In this document: positions 1-8,364 of the stretch, in pieces | Position numbering within the stretch: the stretch's first letter is position 1 | How the letters are laid out: each line of letters opens with the position of its first letter | Source of the DNA: Terrisporobacter vanillatitrophus | GTDB lineage: Bacteria > Bacillota > Clostridia > Peptostreptococcales > Peptostreptococcaceae | Assembly (NCBI RefSeq): GCF_051148895.1 | Contig: NZ_CP154625.1 | Span: 1,302,001-1,366,000, forward strand | Length of the DNA stretch: 64,000 nucleotides | Reading direction: 5' to 3' | The notes under the pieces: generated by a model | What the model was told of the DNA's origin: nothing | What the model saw: only the letters and a program-made list of their open reading frames with translations | Database searches by the model: none | Program-made: the position numbers and the translations under genes

Positions 1-1
1 A

Positions 2-412
2 TATAAATCAATAGGAAAAATTAAAAAAGGAACAAAAGTTAAAATACTATCTACTAAAAATGGATGGCATAAAGTTAAGTATAGTAATAAGACAGGATGG
101 TCTAGTGGAAAATATATAAAAAAAGCAAGTTCATCTTTAAATGTTAAGGGGAAACTAAAAGTGAAAGCTTATGCCTATACAGGTGGAGGATATACAGCTG
201 CAGGAACTAAGGCAAAATATGGAACCTTAGCAGTGGATCCAAAAATTATACCATACGGAACAAAAGTATATATTAAGGAATTAGATAAAGTATTCACAGC
301 AGAAGATTGCGGTGGAGGAATAAAAGGAAATAAGATAGATATATATATGAACACTTCATCAGCTTGTAACAATTGGGGAGTTAGAACAATAACAATAGAA
401 ATATTAAAATAA
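2..412 (+). CDS. 3D-domain cell-wall protein with SH3-like repeat, 5' end outside the window
   Basis: The frame is open from the window edge, so only the C-terminal ~136 residues are seen. The first ~50 read like a bacterial SH3 domain (GTKVKIL, NGWHKVKYSNKTGW). The remainder is a 3D domain with the three signature aspartates in AVDP, AEDCGGG and IDIY. Families with this architecture (YabE/YocH-like) are secreted and bind or cut peptidoglycan, probably as a lytic transglycosylase fold. An internal GTG at 161 is not a credible start because coding sense continues upstream of it. A hairpin terminator follows the stop directly. The export signal cannot be checked here. Confidence 0.85.
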   Translation, partial: YKSIGKIKKGTKVKILSTKNGWHKVKYSNKTGWSSGKYIKKASSSLNVKGKLKVKAYAYTGGGYTAAGTKAKYGTLAVDPKIIPYGTKVYIKELDKVFTAEDCGGGIKGNKIDIYMNTSSACNNWGVRTITIEILK

Positions 413-422
413 TAATTATAAG

Positions 423-448
423 CAAGGCTAAGCCTTGTTTTTATTTTT
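423..448 (+). terminator. intrinsic terminator of the 3D-domain gene
   Basis: A six-base stem CAAGGC / GCCTTG with a TAA loop is followed by a T-rich run, 11 bases after the stop codon. Confidence 0.8.
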
Positions 449-567
449 AAATAAAAAAATATAAATTGTAAAATAGATAATTTAATATAGGAACAATATA
501 ATTAATTTGTCATATAATATACTGTAAAAAACTTTATAATAAAATTATTGTATAGGAGATGTGTTAT

Positions 568-786
568 ATGGCAAAAGTTACAAAACCTGTTACTGATGTA
601 GGTAAAGAGGTTATAAATGGAGTAGGAAATGTGGCAAAAGAAACTATAAACACAGGCGTAAATGTAGGAAAAGATGTAATTAATGGAGTAGGAAATGTAG
701 CAAAAGAAACTATAAATACAGGCGTAAATGTAGGAAAAGCTGTTAAAGATAATGTAAAAGATGTAAAAAATAATATAAAAAAATAA
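568..786 (+). CDS. small 11-mer repeat protein (72 aa), amphipathic-helix type
   Basis: No known family was recognised. The ATG at 568 is preferred over the ATG at 559, because 559 overlaps the TAGGAG ribosome binding site. The protein is almost entirely 11-residue units: GKEVINGVGNV, AKETINTGVNV, GKDVINGVGNV, AKETINTGVNV, GKAVKDNVKDV. The 22-residue pair is repeated nearly exactly, and the DNA has a matching 66-bp period (from about 616 and 682). Such 11-mers form amphipathic helices on membranes or under desiccation, as in LEA proteins, apolipoproteins and synuclein. It has no signal peptide, transmembrane segment or cysteine apart from possible upstream residues, and is rich in Val, Asn, Lys and Gly. 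It stands alone with its own terminator. A stress or membrane-surface role is inference only. Confidence 0.75.
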   Translation: MAKVTKPVTDVGKEVINGVGNVAKETINTGVNVGKDVINGVGNVAKETINTGVNVGKAVKDNVKDVKNNIKK

Positions 787-812
787 GGTGCTAAATGCAC
801 CTTATTTTTTTA
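784..812. terminator. bidirectional terminator
   Basis: Stem TAAGGTGC / GCACCTTA with T-rich flank on the plus side and A-rich flank on the other side. It lies between two convergent genes and overlaps both stop codons. Confidence 0.75.
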
Positions 813-1362
813 AGTATTCTTCACCATTAATCTTTAAAGAAGATGGTGAATAATTTTTTAGTATCATATCGAAATTTATATCACCTTTGTCTGGGACATT
901 GAAATATCCCCTAGCAAAGACTAAGTTACCATTTTTATGAAGTTGTTCAACATTAACCTTATATTTTACTCCTAAAGTACCTTGTATTGCCTCTTTTACA
1001 ATATAAGAGTATGTTGATACATCAGAATTTGATAAGTTTTGAGTTTCTACCTTAAAGTTATGATCATCTGATTGAACATAGGAAGGACTATAGAATTTTT
1101 GCCATAAATACATACCAACAAATACACTTGATACTATTATGATAATTCCAAGGATTTTTTTCCTAAACTTAAATATTTTAGAACTGAAAAGTTTTTGCTT
1201 TCTAGACTCAAGGGCTTTCATTTTCTTATGCTCTTGATATCCAATGATTTTGTGATTTTTACTTAGCTTACTAATATGCAGTTTAGAAATCTTATTTTTG
1301 CCTTCATATTCAGTCTTTTTTTCAATGAATTTTATTGTATTATCTACATTAGCTTGTTTCAT
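802..1362 (-). CDS. single-pass membrane protein of unknown function (186 aa)
   Basis: Not recognised. The N-terminal ~68 residues are Lys-rich and cytoplasmic in character. One hydrophobic segment follows (about 69-88, ILGIIIIVSSVFVGMYLW), then a ~95-residue soluble C-terminal domain. By the positive-inside rule the C-terminal domain would lie outside. It contains TYSYIVKEAIQGTLGVKY and ends KINGEEYLKK, with no cysteines. A strong GGGGGAGGGG ribosome binding site precedes the ATG. It converges on the 11-mer repeat gene and shares its terminator. Nothing in the neighbourhood indicates a process. Confidence 0.7.
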   Translation of the reverse strand: MKQANVDNTIKFIEKKTEYEGKNKISKLHISKLSKNHKIIGYQEHKKMKALESRKQKLFSSKIFKFRKKILGIIIIVSSVFVGMYLWQKFYSPSYVQSDDHNFKVETQNLSNSDVSTYSYIVKEAIQGTLGVKYKVNVEQLHKNGNLVFARGYFNVPDKGDINFDMILKNYSPSSLKINGEEYLKK

Positions 1363-1580
1363 TGCCCCTCCCCCTTTTATATTCCCTTTAACATAATAAT
1401 ACTATAGGATAATTGAAAAAAACAAGAAACATGGCTAATTATTATGTAAAAAAAAATATATTTATAACAAAAAAACAATACGAAAATTTATTGATTTTAA
1501 ATACTCATAAAAACTATTCATTATGATAACATATGTTCTATATATGCTCTTCAAATAGGCATATATGTTACTCGTAAAAA

Positions 1581-1838
1581 CTAACCTTTTATTTCCTTTT
1601 TTGAAACACTTGTTTTAACAGATACAGATGGTATTTTTCCTAATTTACCTGTCAAATTATTTATTGTATCCATATCACCTACAACAGTAACTGCTATGAC
1701 AGATACTCCTTCATCATCGAAAGGAATACCCATTCTTCCTTTAATAATTCCCTTAAATCCACCTAAAATTTTATTAAACTCTTGTTGGCATTTTTCTGGT
1801 TCATCTAAAACAGCGCTTATTACTGCTACACGACTCAT
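1581..1838 (-). CDS. TM1266-type ACT-fold iron-only hydrogenase system putative regulator
   Basis: An 85-aa protein with the compact alternating pattern of the small ACT-like family usually annotated as iron-only hydrogenase system regulator (TM1266 type). It opens MSRVAVISAVLDEPEKCQQEFN, then has GGFKGIIKGRMGIPFDDEGVSVIAVTVVGDMDTINNLTGKLG. Family members usually lie beside [FeFe]-hydrogenase maturation genes; here no hydrogenase gene adjoins it, although hydE is about 43 kb away. A clear AAGGAG site lies before the ATG. The ligand and DNA target are unknown. The family call rests on remembered sequence features. Confidence 0.75.
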   Translation of the reverse strand: MSRVAVISAVLDEPEKCQQEFNKILGGFKGIIKGRMGIPFDDEGVSVIAVTVVGDMDTINNLTGKLGKIPSVSVKTSVSKKEIKG

Positions 1839-1983
1839 ATGAATTCACTCCTTTAAAAGTATTTATTAGATTAAAACTAAAAAAGTTTTCAATTTAATTT
1901 TAACAGTAAAATATTGATAAATCTACATAAGATAGTATTTTAATATTATTAACTAAAAATTTTTACAAAAAATAAAAATATAC

Positions 1984-2012
1984 TTGAAAACGAATGAATG
2001 TTCGCGTATAAT
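1984..2012 (+). promoter_or_regulatory. sigma-A promoter with LexA-like operator in the spacer
   Basis: TTGAAA (1984-1989) and TATAAT (2007-2012) are separated by exactly 17 bases. The spacer holds CGAATGAATGTTCG (1991-2004), one base away per GAAC-N4-GTTC from the Gram-positive LexA (SOS) box. A further CGAACATTTG half-site-like sequence lies at 2025-2034, just after the expected start of transcription. Repressor identity is inference. Confidence 0.6.
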
Positions 2013-2134
2013 AAAAGTACAGAACGAACATTTGGAGCGGACGTTTGAATAAAATTATCTTTAAAACTTATCATATTAGTACAAGCATATTAATATAATG
2101 AATTAAAATTATTAATTTTTAGGAGTGATAAATT

Positions 2135-2305
2135 ATGGGAACATTAATAACTAATGAAAAAAGAATAGAAGATATAACTTTAGACAATATAAAAAAAGGT
2201 GAAGTGACATTAATACAATTAAACGAAATATATAATAAAATGGGGTTTGTATTTGTAGCTGATTCAGGCAGATTTACTGGAATAAAAAAAGAAAGAATAC
2301 ATTAA
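2135..2305 (+). CDS. small protein, probably SOS-regulated (56 aa)
   Basis: A short frame of 56 codons with an AGGAGTG ribosome binding site seven bases before the ATG, its own consensus promoter and a strong terminator. The protein starts MGTLITNEKRIEDITLDNIK and ends DSGRFTGIKKERIH. It is hydrophilic with a short FVFVAD beta-like stretch, and has no signal peptide or cysteine. I do not recognise a family. The LexA-like box in the promoter suggests induction by DNA damage; small SOS proteins often inhibit division or modulate mutagenesis, but no such activity can be read from this sequence. Confidence 0.65.
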   Translation: MGTLITNEKRIEDITLDNIKKGEVTLIQLNEIYNKMGFVFVADSGRFTGIKKERIH

Positions 2306-2342
2306 TTAAATGAATTATTTATAAATAAAATATTTAAGGAGG

Positions 2343-2377
2343 CCTATACTTAGGTAAATATTAAGTATAGGTTTTTT
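2343..2377 (+). terminator. intrinsic terminator of the 56-aa gene
   Basis: Ten-base perfect stem CCTATACTTA / TAAGTATAGG with a nine-base loop, followed by six T residues. Confidence 0.85.
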
Positions 2378-2497
2378 ATGTGAAAAAATATAATGTTTTA
2401 GTGGGAAAATGTGTAACAATATAGTTACATCTTGAAAAAATTTGTTGTTTATAAGTTAATTATAAAATATAATCCTTTGTAGGGATGAGGTGATGTT

Positions 2498-3754
2498 ATG
2501 AGTGACGATATAAAAAATAAGTCAGCTAAAGAAGACAAAAGTAAAATATATAAAAGAGTGGGAATAGCAGTAGGTATTATAATAGTAATTATTTGTATCG
2601 CTTTGAATTCTTTTACTAAAAACTCTCTATATAATGGAAAAATAGCTGACAATATTTTTATACAAGGGGTAGAAGTATCTCATATGAGTAAAGAAGAGGC
2701 TATTGAAGCTATAAATAAAAAATACAAGCCACAAAATTTAAATTTGAGTTATGATAATAATAATTATGAAATTGTATTTGAGGATATCGATTTAAACTAT
2801 AATACTAAAGAATTAGTAGAAAAAGCTTATAATAGCACAAGAACAGGTTCTTACTTTAATGATATTGCTTCTTATATGAGTTTAAAATCAGAAGGAGAAA
2901 AATATACTATAAAAGTAACTTATGATGAAGAAAAACTTGATAAATATCTAGATAAGTTTGCTAATGAAATTAATCAAAATTCTAAAAACGCATCAGTAAG
3001 TATAGGTGGTACCATAAGAGTTAATCCTTCAAGAACTGGTTTGAAATTTAAAACAAAAGAAAACAAAAAATTAGTTATGGAAGCTTTAGATAACAAAAAA
3101 TACGGGACTATAGACTTAAAAGTAAGTGTCACAAAACCAAAAATATCTACTGAAGACGTATCGAGTATAGATACATGTTTAGCTTCATTTTCAACGACTT
3201 TTAATTCTGCCTTAGTAGAAAGATCATATAATATAGGGCTAGCAGCTCAAAGATGTAATAACGTTATACTAAAACCAGGAGAAACATTTTCGTACAATGA
3301 ACATACAGGAATGAGAGTTCTTAGTAATGGATATAAGAAGGCCTCTGTTATAATAGGGGATCAGTATGAAGACGCACCAGGTGGAGGAGTATGTCAAACG
3401 TCTACTACATTATTTAATGCAGCTTTATTGTCAGGATTAGAAATAGATCAAGTGAGAAATCATTCTAAAACATCTGCATATGTTCCTAGAGGTAGAGATG
3501 CCATGGTTAATGATGGAGATAGTGATTTAAAATTCACTAATAACTTTGATCATGCAGTGTATATTCAAAGTTATAGAAGTGGAAGTAGTGTTGTTGCAGC
3601 AGTATATGGTGCATCTCAAGACAAAGTTGGTGTAAATATAAAAATTGATAATTTTACTTATAATGGTAGACCTGCTGCCAAAACATATAGAACTATAACT
3701 GAAAATGGAAAAAGCAAAACATCATATATTTATACAAGTGTGTATAAGGAATAA
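2498..3754 (+). CDS. membrane-anchored VanW-family protein
   Basis: A 418-aa protein with a short Lys-rich cytoplasmic head, one transmembrane helix (about 23-41, GIAVGIIIVIICIALNSF) and a large extracytoplasmic part. Residues ~55-215 resemble the putative peptidoglycan-binding domain common in these proteins. The VanW domain follows (~225-370), with NPGETFSYNEHTG-like spacing (LKPGETFSYNEHTGMRVLS), the hallmark GGGVCQTSTTLFNAAL, and FTNNFDHAVYIQS. VanW domains occur in clostridial envelope proteins and some vancomycin clusters. The biochemical role is unsettled, and no van genes are nearby. The start has a GATGAGGTGATG context with ribosome binding site AGGTG. It is monocistronic with a terminator right after the stop. 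Confidence 0.88.
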   Translation: MSDDIKNKSAKEDKSKIYKRVGIAVGIIIVIICIALNSFTKNSLYNGKIADNIFIQGVEVSHMSKEEAIEAINKKYKPQNLNLSYDNNNYEIVFEDIDLNYNTKELVEKAYNSTRTGSYFNDIASYMSLKSEGEKYTIKVTYDEEKLDKYLDKFANEINQNSKNASVSIGGTIRVNPSRTGLKFKTKENKKLVMEALDNKKYGTIDLKVSVTKPKISTEDVSSIDTCLASFSTTFNSALVERSYNIGLAAQRCNNVILKPGETFSYNEHTGMRVLSNGYKKASVIIGDQYEDAPGGGVCQTSTTLFNAALLSGLEIDQVRNHSKTSAYVPRGRDAMVNDGDSDLKFTNNFDHAVYIQSYRSGSSVVAAVYGASQDKVGVNIKIDNFTYNGRPAAKTYRTITENGKSKTSYIYTSVYKE

Positions 3755-3760
3755 TAACGG

Positions 3761-3794
3761 GATGAACTCTACAAGAGTTCATCTTTTCTTTTTG
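3761..3794 (+). terminator. intrinsic terminator of the VanW gene
   Basis: Nine-base stem GATGAACTC / GAGTTCATC with loop TACAA, followed by a T-rich tract. Confidence 0.85.
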
Positions 3795-3962
3795 TGGGAT
3801 TATCTTACTATTTTTAGGCAATATCTTTTGTATATAAAAAATTTAACTATACCTTTCAACTGTTTTGCTAAAATTTTATATAAAGGTATTTGGTAAATAT
3901 AGAAAAGGATGACATATATTGGTATAATTTATATATGATATGCGAAAAAGGGGGGGGATTCA

Positions 3963-4916
3963 TTGAAATATATTTCTAATAGATATGTGGTATTGGACAA
4001 TGATGAAGAAATTGTATTTGGTAAATTTTATAAGGCTAGAGATTTACAAGAGGATGTTTTAGTTTTTATTCAAATTATAAAAGACAATAAGTATATTAAT
4101 GAAAAATTCTTACCTAATTTAATAGATGAGTCAATGACTTTATTACAAATTAATTCTGCTAATATTGCTAAAATACTAGATTTGGGAACATATTATACTG
4201 AAAATGAAAGGTGCTATTATATAGTAAGTGAATTTTTTGCTGGAATAGAACTTAGAAAAGTAATAAAAGGTAATTATATGGATTTAAATAGTATAGTTAA
4301 AATATCTAGAAAAATTCTAAGAGCGTTAGATACATCTTATAATCATAGACTTTATCATGGATCTTTAACAGAAGATAATATTTTTGTAGATGAAAATTAT
4401 AATGTTAAAATATATGATTTTGGTATAACTCAAGCTAATAAAGGGGTTAATATTAGGAAAGATAATAGTATAGGATTTTTATGTCCTCATCAAATCAATA
4501 TTGATTACACAGACAAAGAGAGTGATTTTTTTTCCTTAGGGGTAATTCTATTTGATGCAATTTTTAAGAAAATGCCTTTTGGTATTGGTAAAAATGAGGG
4601 GGACATGTTAAAATTAATTGATAGAGGGATTGATTGGAATACTGTGGCTATTAACACTGAAAATATTGCCTTAGTAAATATGGTCAAAAAACTTATTAGG
4701 AGAGCTGAAAAATATAATAATGTTAAAGAAGTATTAATTGACTTGAGTAAGTTTATGTATGTTAAAGCTGATATTGAAGAGAATAGTATAAGTACTTTAC
4801 AAAGATACGAAAACGATAATCGTAATAATAAATCTCAAGGAAAGTTTTTTCAAAAAGCATTGTTGCTTATTTTAACATTAACAATTTTAGTTACGGTTAT
4901 TATTCAGTCTCAGTAG
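3963..4916 (+). CDS. membrane-anchored serine/threonine kinase-like protein, predicted pseudokinase
   Basis: A 317-aa protein with a kinase fold (about 1-270), a polar linker and a C-terminal transmembrane helix (about 295-314). It aligns with PknB-type kinases through YYIVSEFFAGIELRKVI, the catalytic loop, DFG (152-154) and SDFFSLGVILFDAIF. Key residues are changed. The VAIK lysine position reads VFIQ (Gln37). The HRD-x-K loop reads HGSLTEDN (132-139), so the catalytic Asp and Lys are replaced by Ser and Thr, though the Asn remains. The glycine-rich loop is poor. Starts with TTG after a run of seven G residues. The next gene begins 33 bases later. Phosphotransfer looks unlikely; ATP sensing or scaffolding is inferred. 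Confidence 0.75.
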   Translation: MKYISNRYVVLDNDEEIVFGKFYKARDLQEDVLVFIQIIKDNKYINEKFLPNLIDESMTLLQINSANIAKILDLGTYYTENERCYYIVSEFFAGIELRKVIKGNYMDLNSIVKISRKILRALDTSYNHRLYHGSLTEDNIFVDENYNVKIYDFGITQANKGVNIRKDNSIGFLCPHQINIDYTDKESDFFSLGVILFDAIFKKMPFGIGKNEGDMLKLIDRGIDWNTVAINTENIALVNMVKKLIRRAEKYNNVKEVLIDLSKFMYVKADIEENSISTLQRYENDNRNNKSQGKFFQKALLLILTLTILVTVIIQSQ

Positions 4917-4949
4917 AATGAAAAATAATTATTTATCAGGAGAAAAAAT

Positions 4950-6125
4950 ATGAAAGTAAATTGGAATTCAAAGTACAATACTATATCAGTATATGCATTA
5001 ATAGTAATCTGTTGTAGTATAATTTTTTATTTTGTAGCTTCTCAAATGGGATCTTTTAGTGAAAGAATTAGTATTGCCATTGGGATATTTTATCCTTTTA
5101 TAATAGGATTTGCCATTGCTTATCTACTAAATTTTATTTTAAATCTTTATGAAGTAAAGATGTTGGGTAAAGCTCAGTGGTTCAAAAATTTAAGAAAAGG
5201 ACAAAAAAGAAGTATAGGGTTATTATTAACATATTTAACGGCTATTGGTATAGGTTACTTATTTGTACACTTTATAGTTCCACAACTAATACAAAGTATA
5301 ATGGGATTTGTTAATGAGGTTCCTCAATATGTAGATAATGTTACTAAGTTATTTAATGATTTAATGAGTGAAACAAACATAAGTCCTGAATATACGGTAC
5401 TAATACAAGAACAAATTAATAAATACATAAAATTTATTATGGATTTTGCAAAGGAAATAATCCCTATTGTAGGTAATATGTTAAAAGTAATTGCATCAAG
5501 TATATGGAATATAGTTCTTGGAATTATTATTTCTGTATATTTATTAATAGATAAAGAAAACTTCTTTGCTATAAATAGAAAAATCACATATGCATTGTTC
5601 TCAACTAAAACTGCAAATAGAATATTTGAATTAACTTATAGAAGTAATGAAACTTTTGGTAAATTCTTAAGTGGAAAAATAATTGACTCAGCTATTATAG
5701 GAGTATTAAGTTTTGTGGTATTCTCATTATTTAGAATGCCATATGCATTATTAATTTCTGTAATAATAGGTGTGACTAATATAGTTCCATTCTTTGGGCC
5801 ATTTATTGGAGCAATACCATCATTTATTATAATTTTATTTGTTTCTCCAACTAAAGCCTTAATATTCTTATTATTAGTATTTATAATACAACAAATTGAT
5901 GGGAATATTATTGGACCAAAAATACTAGGAGATTCAATTGGAATATCAGCATTTTGGATATTATTTGCCATACTTGTGGCAGGTAAATTCTTAGGAATAG
6001 TTGGAATGATAATAGGTGTACCTTTATTTGCTATTGTTTATTCAATTATAAAAGAAGATGTTGAGTACAAATTGAAAATTAAAGAATTACCAACAGATAC
6101 CAAAGATTATATAAATAGAAAGTAG
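4950..6125 (+). CDS. AI-2E family (PerM/UPF0118) transporter
   Basis: A 391-aa polytopic protein with about eight hydrophobic segments. They include an N-terminal pair (about 12-65), the central ASSIWNIVLGIIISVYLLIDKENFF and the C-terminal series GVTNIVPFFGPFIGAIPS and ILFAILVAGKFLGIVGMIIGVP. These match the AI-2E/PerM exporter family, whose members include proposed autoinducer-2 exporters and Na+/H+ antiporters; the substrate cannot be inferred. The NIVPFFGPFIGAIP motif is typical. Ribosome binding site CAGGAG. It lies 33 bases after the pseudokinase gene and 28 before the next gene on the same strand, so the three may form an operon. Confidence 0.85.
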   Translation: MKVNWNSKYNTISVYALIVICCSIIFYFVASQMGSFSERISIAIGIFYPFIIGFAIAYLLNFILNLYEVKMLGKAQWFKNLRKGQKRSIGLLLTYLTAIGIGYLFVHFIVPQLIQSIMGFVNEVPQYVDNVTKLFNDLMSETNISPEYTVLIQEQINKYIKFIMDFAKEIIPIVGNMLKVIASSIWNIVLGIIISVYLLIDKENFFAINRKITYALFSTKTANRIFELTYRSNETFGKFLSGKIIDSAIIGVLSFVVFSLFRMPYALLISVIIGVTNIVPFFGPFIGAIPSFIIILFVSPTKALIFLLLVFIIQQIDGNIIGPKILGDSIGISAFWILFAILVAGKFLGIVGMIIGVPLFAIVYSIIKEDVEYKLKIKELPTDTKDYINRK

Positions 6126-6153
6126 CAAGAAGTTAATAAGGGGAGATGTTTTT

Positions 6154-7239
6154 ATGAAGAAAAAAGGGGTTTTTATTTTAACGTTGTTAATGATGCTTTT
6201 ATTAACGGTTAATGCATTTGCAGATAACATAGATAGTGCATCTAATTATTTAGCCTTTAACGAAGATGTAAATATATCAAAAGAAGTTTTAGGTGATATT
6301 TATTCTGCAGGTAAAAAGATTAATGTAAAAGATAATGTAACTGGTGATGTTATAGCTCTTGGAGAGAGTATAGATATCACAAGTAAGGAGCTAAGTGGCA
6401 ATATAAGATGTGGAGCGCAAACCTTAAATATTAATAGTAAAAATGTGAAAAATATAACTTCTTTTGCTCAAAACATCAATATTGAGAAAGAAACTACTGC
6501 AAAAGCTGTTTATGTTTCAGGTGAGAATATTAATTTTAAAGGTACTTGCCAAGGATTCTACGCTACAGGTAATACAATAATAATTAATGGTAAGGTTGAT
6601 GGTGATGTTAACGTAACTTGTGATGAGCTAATTATCGCTGATAATGGTGAAATCACAGGAAATATAAAAGTATACTCACCTAAGGAACCTATTGTGAACT
6701 CCAATGTAACTATGGATGACATACAATATACTAAGATAGAAAATTCGACAAATGAGAATAAACTAAAAGCTTTTTTAGGTTTGGGAACTATTCTATCGAT
6801 TTTAGGATCTTTAATATTTGGAATAGTATTATACTCCATATTTAAAAAATTCTTTATAAAAAGTGATGATTTATTAGTGAAAGAACCACTTCCAATAGTT
6901 TTAGGAGGTATAGCATCATTTATATTAGTGCCAATAGCTAGTTTGTTGTTATTTCTAACCATAATAGCTTTGCCTATTGGAGTAATATCCCTAATTATGT
7001 ACTTCATAGTAATTTATTTATCACCAGTGATTATGGGAATAGTGCTTGGTAGGTTAATACTTAAGAATAAAAATCCATACTTGCAACTTTTAGTTGGTAT
7101 ACTAATTGTGAGACTACTAAGCCTTTTACCAATGATAGGTGGTTTTGTATGGGTAGTAAGTGGCATGATTACCCAAGGGTTAATAGCATATTCATTTTGT
7201 CAATCAATAAAGTATAAAGAAAAAAGAATAGAAACATAA
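6154..7239 (+). CDS. secreted polymer-forming (bactofilin-like) protein with C-terminal membrane domain
   Basis: A 361-aa protein with a signal peptide (VFILTLLMMLLLTVNAFA). Residues ~25-195 form a repetitive beta-helix-like region of ~18-residue units (EVLGDIYSAGKKINVKDNVTGDVIALGESI). That pattern is typical of the polymer-forming cytoskeletal/bactofilin superfamily. About four hydrophobic segments follow in the C-terminal half (about 206-350). Fusion of an exported beta-helix to a membrane domain is common in uncharacterised Firmicute proteins. GGGGAG ribosome binding site. It probably ends the operon that starts with the pseudokinase, since a terminator follows. Confidence 0.75.
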   Translation: MKKKGVFILTLLMMLLLTVNAFADNIDSASNYLAFNEDVNISKEVLGDIYSAGKKINVKDNVTGDVIALGESIDITSKELSGNIRCGAQTLNINSKNVKNITSFAQNINIEKETTAKAVYVSGENINFKGTCQGFYATGNTIIINGKVDGDVNVTCDELIIADNGEITGNIKVYSPKEPIVNSNVTMDDIQYTKIENSTNENKLKAFLGLGTILSILGSLIFGIVLYSIFKKFFIKSDDLLVKEPLPIVLGGIASFILVPIASLLLFLTIIALPIGVISLIMYFIVIYLSPVIMGIVLGRLILKNKNPYLQLLVGILIVRLLSLLPMIGGFVWVVSGMITQGLIAYSFCQSIKYKEKRIET

Positions 7240-7246
7240 TAAGAAG

Positions 7247-7278
7247 TATGGGTTATTTTTAGCCCATATTTTTTTATT
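7247..7278 (+). terminator. intrinsic terminator
   Basis: Stem TATGGGTT / AGCCCATA, loop ATTTTT, then a run of T residues. Confidence 0.8.
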
Positions 7279-7351
7279 TATTAAAAAATTAATACAATAA
7301 ACAAATTATTTGCTACTATATTTTTATAATAAATAATTAGGGAGGACAATA

Positions 7352-8272
7352 ATGAAATATTTAATTATAGGAAGTGGAGGAACCGGTGGATCTATCGGAG
7401 GATTTTTAGCAATGAAAAAAGAAAATCAAGTTTCTTTTATATCTAGGGGAAGAAATTTAGAAGCAATTAGAAAAAATGGATTAATATTAAGTAGTGGTAT
7501 TAAGGGAGAAATTCATTTAAAAGATGAAATAAAAGTATTTTCTAAAGAAGAATACAATGAAAAAGCAGATGTTATTTTTATTTGTGTAAAAACTTACTCC
7601 ATAGATGAAATACTATATATAGTTGAAAATGCATGTAAGAAAAATACTGTAATAATACCCATTATGAATGGATTTAACGTAGGTGAAAAAATTGCTGATA
7701 AAATAAAGAAAGGGATAGTTTTAGATGGTTGTATGTACATATCAGCTTATGTAGATTCTCCTGGAAATATTGTTCAGCTAGGAAAATTATTTAAAGTAGT
7801 TTTTGGTCCTAGAAAAAATCAAGAGGTAGATATGGAACTATTGAAGAAAATAAAAAATGATTTAAATGAATGTAATATAGACACTAAATTATCTAATAGT
7901 ATTTGGAAAGATACATTCTTAAAATTTTCTTTTATTTCCACATATGCAGCTTGTGGTGTTTATTATGATATTGATGCAGGGGAAATGCAAGAAGAAGGCG
8001 TTTATAGATCAAAATTTATAAGTCTTAATAAAGAAATTTTTAATATAGGTAAGACACTTGGGCTAATGGATGTTGATTGCTGTGAAGCTAATTTGCAGAC
8101 TTTAGATAAGTTAACGAAGGATACCACTGCTTCTACGCAAAAGGATATTAAAAAGGGAAATAAGTCTGAAATTGATAGTTTAATTTTTGAAGTTGTAAGA
8201 TTAGGACAATCGTTAAATGTAAATGTTGATAATTATGAAGAAGTATCCTTATTACTTAAATCAAATATATAA
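7352..8272 (+). CDS. ketopantoate reductase (PanE/ApbA)-family NADP-dependent oxidoreductase
   Basis: A 306-aa protein with an N-terminal Rossmann motif GSGGTGGSIGG (8-18) and an FISRGRN NADP-phosphate region. The central IFICVKTYS and later TNNNG-like IIPIMNGFN signature of the PanE/ApbA fold are present, as is the C-terminal helical domain with STQKDIKKGNKSEID, the position of the substrate-binding lysine and Ser/Asp residues. PanE makes pantoate for coenzyme A, but many paralogues act on other 2-oxoacids, and no panB or panC is adjacent. GGGAGG ribosome binding site. It is monocistronic, followed by the promoter of the glycine riboswitch. Confidence 0.8.
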   Translation: MKYLIIGSGGTGGSIGGFLAMKKENQVSFISRGRNLEAIRKNGLILSSGIKGEIHLKDEIKVFSKEEYNEKADVIFICVKTYSIDEILYIVENACKKNTVIIPIMNGFNVGEKIADKIKKGIVLDGCMYISAYVDSPGNIVQLGKLFKVVFGPRKNQEVDMELLKKIKNDLNECNIDTKLSNSIWKDTFLKFSFISTYAACGVYYDIDAGEMQEEGVYRSKFISLNKEIFNIGKTLGLMDVDCCEANLQTLDKLTKDTTASTQKDIKKGNKSEIDSLIFEVVRLGQSLNVNVDNYEEVSLLLKSNI

Positions 8273-8304
8273 AATAATTTTATATAAAAATTTAAATTAA
8301 TTAT

Positions 8305-8333
8305 TTGACAAGTATTAGAAGATAATATACTAT
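8305..8333 (+). promoter_or_regulatory. promoter of the glycine riboswitch transcript
   Basis: TTGACA (8305-8310), 17-base spacer, TACTAT (8328-8333). A TATACT at 8326-8331 is an alternative -10 with a 15-base spacer. It lies about 35 bases before the first aptamer. Confidence 0.6.
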
Positions 8334-8364
8334 TATTATTACAAGTTAACAAGTCAATAATCTG

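Noticed and set aside
1534..1568. Imperfect hairpin with TATATGC / GCATATA arms
   Set aside because: It follows the minus-strand ACT gene but has no T run in either direction, so I did not call it a terminator.
3705..3896. 63-aa frame overlapping the VanW 3' end
   Set aside because: It runs across the VanW terminator hairpin and has no ribosome binding site or protein-like composition.
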